This document shows positions 1-6,010 of a stretch of DNA of 37,099 bases, in pieces (position 1 is the first letter of the stretch; each line of letters starts with the position of its first letter). The notes below the pieces were generated by a model. The model had not been told where the DNA came from, did no database searches, and worked only from the letters and a program-made list of their open reading frames with translations. The translations under genes were made by a program, and so were the position numbers. This DNA comes from Pseudonocardia sp. (GTDB lineage Bacteria > Actinomycetota > Actinomycetes > Mycobacteriales > Pseudonocardiaceae): the NCBI GenBank assembly GCA_026785945.1, contig JAJAZD010000150.1, positions 1 through 37,099 on the forward strand, written 5' to 3'.

Positions 1-1496
1 ACCGGGACCGGACCGGCGGCCGGGGAGGCCCCGGCCGCTCCCGTGGGGGTGGTCCGGTCGGCCGGTCGGGCGGCCGCCGCGAGCAGGGCGGGCCGTTGCG
101 GTCCGGCCTCGGTGGTGTCGGTGCGGGCGTCACCGGTCCACGGATCGATCCCCGGGGCGGGCTCGGCCGCACCGGCGGAGGAGACGAACCCCCCGATTCC
201 CGAGAGCGGACCGCTGAACCCGCCGCCTCCGGCCGGGTCGACGCCCGTGGCGATGGTCGCGGCCCCGAGCCCGATGGTGGCCACGGCGGCCACGGCGGCG
301 GCCAGTGTCAGTACCCGGACCGGACGCGGGCGGGCCGGCGCGGGCTCCGCCACCTCTTCGACGACCGGATCGTGGTCCATCGGTGGGCACGGCGGCGACA
401 CGTCGGACACGGCCACCCCGGGCGCCACCGCCAGGGGACCCCGTGCGGACACCGCCGCTCCCGTGGCGATGACGCTCTTCGGGTCGACGTCGACGGCGAT
501 GGGCCGGCCGAGCTCGGCCGAGACGAGCTGCGCGACCAGCGGGATGCGGGAGGAGCCCCCCACCATGAGGACCGCGTCCAGATCGGGAGACCCCGCGGAC
601 GCGATGGCCCGGCGCAGCGCCTCGACGGTCTCGACGATCGCGGGCCTGATCCGTTCCTCGAACTCGGCCCGGCCCAGGCGCACCTGCGAGTGATGGCCCG
701 GCAGCATCACCGGGACCATCACCTCGGTGTCGGCCGACAGGGCCTCCTTGGCCGCGGTGCACTCGCGGCGCAGCCCGGCCACCGCGGTCTGGACGTCCGG
801 GTCGAACGGGTCGAGCGTGAGCCATGCCTCGCCGACGGCGTCGCGGACGTGATCGAACACGGCCTCGTCGAAGTCGACACCGCCCAGGTGCTCGATGCCG
901 ACGGGCCGCCCGAGGATCTCGAAGCCGCCTCCGTCGACGCGGCGAACGACCGCGGCGTCGAAGGTCCCGCCGCCCAGGTCGTAGACGGCGACGGCGCTGC
1001 CGACGCGCCCCTCGCTCGCGTACCCGATGGCCGCTGCCTCGGGCTCGGAGAGGAACGCGACGCCCGTGACGCCGTGCACGGCGAGAGCCGCGTCGAGCGC
1101 GTCGCGCTTGTGGGATCCCCACTCGGCGGGATGGGTGAGCGTGACCCGCTCGGCGGGCCCACCCTCCCGGTCACCGACGACGGCCAGGATCCATGCGACG
1201 AACCGGGCCGCGACGGTCTCGGCGGCCACGGTGTTGCCGTCGACGACCAGCGGGGTGTCGTCGCCGATGCGCCGCTTGAACTCCCGCACGACCAGCCGCG
1301 AGTCGGTGACGGCGCGGCGGTGGGCAGCCTCACCGCACAGCATCGAACCGTCCTGCGCGAGGAAGACCATCGACGCCACGGACGCGGTGGTCTCCCCGAG
1401 GCGGACGACCTCCGGCCGCGGCTCCCCGTCGCGGCACACGGCCGCGGCCGACCACGTCGTGCCCAGGTCGATCCCCACGCTGTAAGAAGGCCCCAT
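1..1496 (-). CDS. Hsp70-like ATPase with membrane anchor (3' end outside window)
   Basis: The ORF track misses this gene because it runs off the left edge; I translated it by hand. It opens MGPSYSVGIDLGTTWS, the Hsp70/actin phosphate-1 loop. AVYDLGGGTFD follows near residue 190 (phosphate-2) and VLMVGGSSRIP near residue 318 (adenosine motif), so the nucleotide-binding domain is complete. There is no DnaK-type substrate-binding domain. Instead an Arg-flanked Ala/Val/Leu segment at about residues 391-417 looks like one membrane helix, followed by a Gly/Pro/Ala-rich tail that would be outside the cell. Start: ATG at 1496 places the GIDLGTT motif normally. An in-frame ATG at 1565 with a GAGGTGAGG upstream would add 23 residues and cannot be excluded. 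It is divergent from the dynamin operon. Membrane-anchored chaperone-like ATPase is inferred; no substrate can be named. Confidence 0.87.
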   Translation of the reverse strand, partial: MGPSYSVGIDLGTTWSAAAVCRDGEPRPEVVRLGETTASVASMVFLAQDGSMLCGEAAHRRAVTDSRLVVREFKRRIGDDTPLVVDGNTVAAETVAARFVAWILAVVGDREGGPAERVTLTHPAEWGSHKRDALDAALAVHGVTGVAFLSEPEAAAIGYASEGRVGSAVAVYDLGGGTFDAAVVRRVDGGGFEILGRPVGIEHLGGVDFDEAVFDHVRDAVGEAWLTLDPFDPDVQTAVAGLRRECTAAKEALSADTEVMVPVMLPGHHSQVRLGRAEFEERIRPAIVETVEALRRAIASAGSPDLDAVLMVGGSSRIPLVAQLVSAELGRPIAVDVDPKSVIATGAAVSARGPLAVAPGVAVSDVSPPCPPMDHDPVVEEVAEPAPARPRPVRVLTLAAAVAAVATIGLGAATIATGVDPAGGGGFSGPLSGIGGFVSSAGAAEPAPGIDPWTGDARTDTTEAGPQRPALLAAAARPADRTTPTGAAGASPAAGPVP

Positions 1497-1646
1497 TGCA
1501 CATGACTCCACAGTGGAAGACGGACGAACCGGACGACGGACGAGCTGGACGGCAGAGAACTTCATTGCCCTCACCTCAACATCGGCCGGCATTCGTACGC
1601 TGTTAGCACGACGGCCGGACCCGATCAGGTGACTGAGGGCTGGCGC

Positions 1647-1652
1647 TAGATT
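1647..1652 (+). promoter_or_regulatory. Candidate -10 (TAGATT) for lipoprotein-dynamin operon
   Basis: TAGATT fits the actinobacterial TANNNT -10 pattern and lies 34 bases before the lipoprotein ATG, with an AAGGGCAGG ribosome site between. No convincing -35 box stands 16-19 bases upstream. The 190-base divergent gap must also hold the promoter of the Hsp70-like gene, which I could not place. Confidence 0.25.
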
Positions 1653-1686
1653 GCTCCACGTAGTGGATTGCGGAAAGGGCAGGTAG

Positions 1687-2214
1687 ATGATGGTGCGGCA
1701 CGGGAGGCGGGTGCTCATGGGCGGTCTCGCCCTGGTCATCCACGGTGTGATGATCGTCGGATGCGGATCGGGGACACCGGAGGTGCCGCCCGTCCCTGGC
1801 ATCGTGGACGCCCGCGACGTGCGGGACGCCGATCCGTGCGCGCTGCCCCCGACGGACCGGCTCACCACGCTGGGTCTGCGGACGGACGGCGCGGCCGGCC
1901 AGGCCCCCGAGGGGCCGAGCTGCCAGTGGCGAGGCGACGAGGGCGAGGGCTTGACGGTGACGCTTTACACCGACGGCGGGGGGTTGGCGACGCTGGCGGA
2001 GAACAGCGAGCCCACCACGAGGCGCGTCCGGGTCGCGGGCTATCCCGCTCTCGAGACGTTCACCGGGCAGGGTGAGTTCTGCCAGTACGACGTGGGTGTC
2101 GCCGAGGGGCAGGTGGTGATCGCGGCGCTGGAGGCGCCGTCGCCCGACTCGTGCACGGCGCTGCAGTCCGTGCTGACGGGGCTCGTGGAGAACCTGCCGG
2201 CGGCGCAACGGTGA
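1687..2214 (+). CDS. DUF3558-family lipoprotein
   Basis: 175 aa. The N-terminus has basic residues (RHGRR), a hydrophobic stretch and a lipobox-like IVGC with Cys near residue 23, so export and lipid attachment are expected. The mature part carries the DUF3558 pattern: DPCALPPTDRLTTLGL, then a second Cys in CQW, and further Cys in EFCQYD and DSC. These could form two disulfides. DUF3558 proteins are secreted actinobacterial lipoproteins of unknown biochemical role. There are two ATGs in tandem; the first is used because AAGGGCAGG lies at good spacing. The stop codon overlaps the GTG of the dynamin gene (GTGA), so the two are probably translationally coupled. In M. tuberculosis a lipoprotein gene, lpqJ, also flanks iniC, but on the other side and in the other orientation; I do not claim orthology. 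Confidence 0.82.
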   Translation: MMVRHGRRVLMGGLALVIHGVMIVGCGSGTPEVPPVPGIVDARDVRDADPCALPPTDRLTTLGLRTDGAAGQAPEGPSCQWRGDEGEGLTVTLYTDGGGLATLAENSEPTTRRVRVAGYPALETFTGQGEFCQYDVGVAEGQVVIAALEAPSPDSCTALQSVLTGLVENLPAAQR

Positions 2215-3707
2215 CGGGCGCGCTCACCGGTGCCGTCCGCGAGGTCCTGCACCAGGCGCTGGCGGTCTACCACGACGATGCTCGCACCCACGCCGGGCTG
2301 CGCGGCCATCTCGAGCGGCTCGACGACCCGCTGCGCATCGCGATCGCCGGCAAGGTGAAGGCCGGCAAGTCGACGCTGCTCAACGCGCTGGTCGGGGAGC
2401 AGATCGCCCCGACCGACGCGGGGGAGTGCACCCAGGTCGTCACGTGGTACCGCGACGGTCGTTCCCCGCGGATCGTCGCGTACCCCAGCGGTGGGCCGCC
2501 GGTGTCGCTCCCGGTGGACCGCCGCGACGGAGCGCTGGTCATCGACCTGCAGGGCCGCTCCGCCGAGGACCTGGACCGGATGGTGGTCGACTGGCCGTCG
2601 CAGAGCCTGCGCACGGCCACACTGATCGACACACCCGGAACGGCGTCGCTGTCGACACAGACCTCGCGGCGCACCGTGCGCTTCCTCAACCCCGAGGACG
2701 ACACCCCCACCGAGGCCGACGCGGTGGTCTACCTGATGCGCCAGCTGCACGCCTCCGACGCCGAGTTCCTCGAGGCGTTCCGGGACCAGGGGGTGGCCAG
2801 GGCGGCCTCGGTCAACACCGTCGGGGTCATCTCGCGGGCCGACGAGATCGGTGGGGGCCGGGTGGACGCGATGTCCTCCGCGCGGGCCGTCGCCGGCCGG
2901 TACCGCACCGAGCCCGCCCTGCGCGGGCTGTGCCAGAACGTGGTGGCCGTGGCGGGCCTGCTGGCCCAGACCGGGCGGACGCTGCGCCAGACGGAGTTCC
3001 AGACGTTGCGCGACCTGGCTGCCGCCCCCCGCGACGACCTGGACGCCGCCCTGCTGACGGCCGACCGCTTCGCCGCCCCGGACGGTCCGGTGGCCGTCGC
3101 GGCGCCGTCGACGACGGTCGAGGACCGCCGCGCCCTGCTGCGCCGGTTCGGGGTGTTCGGTCTGCGGCTGTCCGCGTTGTTGATCCGCCAGGGCACCGAC
3201 AGTCCCGCCGCGCTCGCGAGCGAGCTCGTCCGCCGCTCCGGCCTGACCGACCTGCAGGACGTGCTGCAGACCCAGTTCGCCCAGCGGCGCGACGTGCTCA
3301 AGGCCCGTTCGGCGCTGCTGGCGCTGGACTCGGTGCTGCGCGCCAACCCCCGACCGCAGGCTGCCCTGCTCGCGAGCGACGTCGAGCGGATCTTCGCGGG
3401 GGCCCACGAGTTCACCGAGCTGCGCCTGCTCAGCGCCCTGCGCTCGGGGGCGGTCGCCCTGCCGCCGGCGGTGGTCGCGGAGGCCGAGCGGTTGCTGGGG
3501 GAGACCGGCGCCGGGGCGACGACGCGCCTGGGTCTGCCCCGGGACGCCGAGCCCCACGACGTCCGGGCAGCCGTGCTCGACGCCCTGACCAGGTGGTCGG
3601 ACCTCGCCGGGAACCCGATGACGACCCGCGCCGCGGCAGACGCCTGCCGGGTCGTGATCCGCACCTGCGAAGGGTTGCTGGCCGGTGCGGTGAGCGGCCG
3701 CGCGTGA
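2211..3707 (+). CDS. iniC-like: Bacterial dynamin-like GTPase, IniC type
   Basis: 498 aa from the GTG that overlaps the previous stop; mycobacterial IniC is about 493 aa. The track start at 2151 lies inside the lipoprotein gene and is unlikely. GTPase motifs: P-loop GKVKAGKST at residues 47-55, a switch Thr in the ECTQVVTW stretch, DTPGT near residue 140 (G3) and SRAD near 208 (G4). A long helical region follows (stalk/trunk in dynamins). No clear transmembrane helix is visible, unlike the partner at 6011. Bacterial dynamins act on membranes, and the Ini GTPases are known as cell-wall-drug-inducible genes of mycobacteria. Operon with the lipoprotein upstream; a hairpin-rich 237-base gap separates it from the Gly-rich gene. 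Acting as a pair with the IniA-like protein is inferred. Confidence 0.87.
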   Translation: MTGALTGAVREVLHQALAVYHDDARTHAGLRGHLERLDDPLRIAIAGKVKAGKSTLLNALVGEQIAPTDAGECTQVVTWYRDGRSPRIVAYPSGGPPVSLPVDRRDGALVIDLQGRSAEDLDRMVVDWPSQSLRTATLIDTPGTASLSTQTSRRTVRFLNPEDDTPTEADAVVYLMRQLHASDAEFLEAFRDQGVARAASVNTVGVISRADEIGGGRVDAMSSARAVAGRYRTEPALRGLCQNVVAVAGLLAQTGRTLRQTEFQTLRDLAAAPRDDLDAALLTADRFAAPDGPVAVAAPSTTVEDRRALLRRFGVFGLRLSALLIRQGTDSPAALASELVRRSGLTDLQDVLQTQFAQRRDVLKARSALLALDSVLRANPRPQAALLASDVERIFAGAHEFTELRLLSALRSGAVALPPAVVAEAERLLGETGAGATTRLGLPRDAEPHDVRAAVLDALTRWSDLAGNPMTTRAAADACRVVIRTCEGLLAGAVSGRA

Positions 3708-3736
3708 CCGGCCGGACCTCCCCGACGCGTGGGGCG

Positions 3737-3768
3737 CCCGGGGGTTACGCCCCCGCACCCCCGGGGGT
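3737..3768 (+). terminator. GC-rich stem-loop after the IniC-like gene
   Basis: CCCGGGGGT (3737-3745) pairs perfectly with ACCCCCGGG (3757-3765) across an 11-base loop. The right arm is also part of the 12-base palindrome ACCCCCGGGGGT (3757-3768), so alternative pairings exist. No T-run follows, as is usual for actinobacterial terminators. It starts 30 bases after the dynamin stop. Confidence 0.5.
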
Positions 3769-3784
3769 CGCACGATTCGGGAAC

Positions 3785-3805
3785 ATCCCCCGACGCCGGG
3801 GGGAT
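3785..3805 (+). promoter_or_regulatory. Second stem-loop in the 3708-3944 gap
   Basis: ATCCCCC (3785-3791), loop GACGCCG, GGGGGAT (3799-3805). It follows the previous hairpin by 16 bases. Together they could end the upstream transcript or act as an attenuator/operator for the Gly-rich gene at 3945. The rest of the gap holds an AT-richer patch (CTAACTTTCG, near 3879) that could contain the promoter, and an AGGAA ribosome site before the ATG. Confidence 0.4.
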
Positions 3806-3944
3806 CCCGCCCCCGACCCCGCCCGGTCGGCCCGCGCTCTTCGGCGTCTTCCCCGATGACCACGGCCGCGGCGGGCCCTAACTTTCGTCTCAAGCCGGAG
3901 CAGCCGGCCGGCGCACTCCCAGTACAGACGAACAGGAACGTGAC

Positions 3945-4916
3945 ATGACTCAGAGCTACGGACCGTCCTTCAACTTCGCGCAGTTCCCGGTCTCGGTGAA
4001 CGAGAACGAGCAGTCCGCCAACGGCGGCGAGGGTGGCTCGTCCGGCAACGCGACCAGCAACCCGTTCGTCGCCGCCGTGGGTGACGGTGGGGCCGGCGGC
4101 GACGCCGACGCCTCGGGCGGCAACACCACGGGTGGCAACGGCACCGGCCTCGGCGCGGGTGGCGACGGCACCGGCCTCGGCGCGGGTGGTGACGGCACCG
4201 GTGGCGACGCCAACAGCCTGCTCGCGCTGCTGGGCCTCGGCGGCTCGGGCGACGGTGGCGACGGTATCGGCCTCGGTGTGGGTGGCCCCGGTCTGGGCCT
4301 CGGAGCCGGCGGCAACGCCGGATCGGCCGACGGCGGCCTCGCCGTGGCGGGCGACGGCGGCGACGGACCGGAGAACGACGTCACGAGCGCCGCTGTCTCC
4401 GGCGCCGGTGGCGCGGGTGGCGCGGGCGGCAGCAACTCGGCCGACCAGACCACCGTCACGACCGCGGACCTCGAGTTCAACGACTCGTTCACCGATGACG
4501 ACGGGTTCGACCTCAAGGGCGCCCACGTCGACGACTCGTTCAACTCCGACGACGACGGTGTCGACAACTCCGGCGGCCTGATCAACAACAGCAACGTGGC
4601 CAACGGCGACCAGACCGACGTGGGCAACACGACCACCACCACCGACATCGACGACTCGTTCAACGTCGACGAGAGCATCAGCAACGTGTTCGACAACGTC
4701 GGCAACGACAACTCCGACAACTCGACCGACATCAGCGACTCGGGCAACGACAACTCGATCGACATCGACGTCGACCTCGAGGACGTGGGCAACGTCGACA
4801 ACTCCATCGGCGGCGACTTCGACCCCGACCTGATCGACGTCGACATCAGCGACGTGCTGAACAACCTCGAGCTCGACGTGATCGACGACCTGCCGGTCAA
4901 CCTGCCGATCAACTGA
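3945..4916 (+). CDS. Gly-rich then Asp/Asn-rich low-complexity protein (IniB-like tail)
   Basis: 323 aa with no Cys and no recognisable signal peptide. Residues 1-24 form a short unique head (MTQSYGPSFNFAQFP). Residues 25-160 are Gly/Ala/Asp repeats, including tandem GTGLGAGGD copies. Residues 160-323 are strongly acidic and rich in D, N, S and T, with DSF(N/T) repeats and a copy of a 32-residue module shared with the next gene. The C-terminal 40 residues have alternating D/I/L/V, which suggests beta strands. The Gly-rich composition beside two Ini-type dynamins recalls mycobacterial IniB, but the IniB N-terminal domain is absent here and lies in the gene at 5060. AGGAACGTGAC precedes the ATG. 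Function unknown; a structural or surface role is inferred from composition only. Confidence 0.85.
   Translation: MTQSYGPSFNFAQFPVSVNENEQSANGGEGGSSGNATSNPFVAAVGDGGAGGDADASGGNTTGGNGTGLGAGGDGTGLGAGGDGTGGDANSLLALLGLGGSGDGGDGIGLGVGGPGLGLGAGGNAGSADGGLAVAGDGGDGPENDVTSAAVSGAGGAGGAGGSNSADQTTVTTADLEFNDSFTDDDGFDLKGAHVDDSFNSDDDGVDNSGGLINNSNVANGDQTDVGNTTTTTDIDDSFNVDESISNVFDNVGNDNSDNSTDISDSGNDNSIDIDVDLEDVGNVDNSIGGDFDPDLIDVDISDVLNNLELDVIDDLPVNLPIN
4533..4628 (+). repeat. Shared 32-codon module, copy 1
   Basis: Encodes DSFN-x-D-x-DGVDN-x-GG-x-IN, then a second half containing SNVANGDQ and VGN. It matches the module at 5489-5584 in the next gene at nearly every fixed position, and the DNA is also clearly similar, so the copies arose by duplication or are kept alike by conversion. 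Confidence 0.85.
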
Positions 4917-4934
4917 GCGGACCCCGCTCCCTGA

Positions 4935-4950
4935 GCGCCGGACCCGGCGC
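4935..4950 (+). terminator. Short stem-loop after Gly-rich gene
   Basis: GCGCCG, loop GACC, CGGCGC. It lies 19 bases after the stop codon in the 143-base gap before the IniB-like gene. A weak terminator or processing site is possible. Confidence 0.35.
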
Positions 4951-5059
4951 CAGCCCCCGGCGGCGGGCCCGGCCCCGCTCCACACGTCCCACGTCTGACT
5001 GCCCGGCCGGGTACGGCTACCGGGCGGGCCCGACCTACATGATTCGGAGGTGAAAGACG

Positions 5060-5818
5060 ATGCTTTCCATTTCCTCGCTGATCGACTTCCTGCTGGACCT
5101 GCTCCGTGACGAGGAGGCTGCGGCCGAGTTCGCCCGTGACCCACAGGCGATGCTGGCCCGGCACGGCCTCGAGGGCGTGACGGCCCAGGACGTGTGCGAC
5201 GTCGAGCCGATCCTGGCGGACACCCACGGGGTCTCCGCCCGGCCGAGCCACCCCGCCGCGGACCACGTGTCCGGCGGGGGCCACGCCCAGCGGCCCGAGC
5301 ACCACCGTCCCGAGCACGGTCACGACGACCCGGTGCGCGAGATCCACCACGTGACGACGAGCTACCAGGTGGACCACGAGGTGGTGGTGGAACACCACAC
5401 CGCCCAGAACACCTACAACGAGTACAACTCCGAGTTGAACTACTACGACCACAGCGTCACGACCGGTGACGACTCCACGGTCGTGCAGGACTCGTTCAAC
5501 GAGGACAACGACGGCGTCGACAACAAGGGCGGTGTCATCAACGACAGCAACGTCGCGAACGGCGACCAGGACACCGTGGGGAACTCGGAGGAGACGACGG
5601 TCATCGAGGACTCGTTCGATGAGGACGACAGCGAGACGACGGTGATCGTCGACTCGGGCAACGACTCGAGCGACAACTCCACCACCGTCGAGGGCTCGCT
5701 GAACGACTCCAGCAGCAGCGCCACCACGTCGGTGAACGACTCCTACAACATCGACGCGCCGGTCGCGGACGCCGAGGTGTCCGAGGTCGACCTCTCGCAG
5801 GCGGAGTCCGCGGCATGA
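5060..5818 (+). CDS. iniB-like: IniB N-terminal-domain protein with His-rich and Asp/Asn-rich regions
   Basis: 252 aa. The first about 55 residues (MLSISSLIDFLLDLLRDEEAAAEFARDP, here read in parts) match the helical IniB N-terminal domain pattern: an SLIDFLLDLL helix, a short acidic loop, then FARDPQAML, HGLEGVTAQDV and a conserved Asp. Residues about 58-115 are His-rich (HHRPEHGHDD, EIHHV, VEHHT), suggesting metal binding. Residues 115-252 are Asp/Asn/Ser/Thr-rich and include module copy 2, with further DSF and DSYN repeats. No signal peptide or membrane helix. GGAGGTGA stands at ideal spacing, so the start is secure and translation should be strong. In mycobacteria IniB is one Gly-rich protein; here the N-domain and the Gly-rich region are on separate neighbouring genes. 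Confidence 0.85.
   Translation: MLSISSLIDFLLDLLRDEEAAAEFARDPQAMLARHGLEGVTAQDVCDVEPILADTHGVSARPSHPAADHVSGGGHAQRPEHHRPEHGHDDPVREIHHVTTSYQVDHEVVVEHHTAQNTYNEYNSELNYYDHSVTTGDDSTVVQDSFNEDNDGVDNKGGVINDSNVANGDQDTVGNSEETTVIEDSFDEDDSETTVIVDSGNDSSDNSTTVEGSLNDSSSSATTSVNDSYNIDAPVADAEVSEVDLSQAESAA
5489..5584 (+). repeat. Shared 32-codon module, copy 2
   Basis: Second copy of the module at 4533-4628. Identical residues include DGVDN, the GG pair, SNVANGDQ and the final VGN. Downstream both proteins also share NDxSDNST-like and DSGNDxS strings in the same order, so the homology extends beyond the core. Confidence 0.85.
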
Positions 5819-5901
5819 GCTGATCGACCACCCGACCACCCGAACACCGGTCCGGGCCCGCCCCGGCCCTGGCCGGCACATCGGCTCCGTCCCCGCTGCG
5901 G

Positions 5902-5935
5902 GGGCCCTTCCACAGCGCTCCTCCTGTGGGGGCCC
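5902..5935 (+). terminator. Long stem-loop between IniB-like and IniA-like genes
   Basis: GGGCCC (5902-5907) pairs with GGGCCC (5930-5935). CCACAG (5910-5915) pairs with CTGTGG (5924-5929), leaving a two-base TT bulge and loop CGCTCCTC. A smaller hairpin CCCCG-CTG-CGGGG (5891-5903) overlaps it and would compete. It sits in the 192-base gap, so it may reduce read-through into the dynamin gene or protect the iniB-like mRNA end. Confidence 0.5.
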
Positions 5936-6010
5936 TGTCCTGCAGGGGGACGGAGCTGTGTGTCGTGTGGCACCGGCCGGTGTCGTACATCGTCCCCCAA
6001 GGAGGACACA

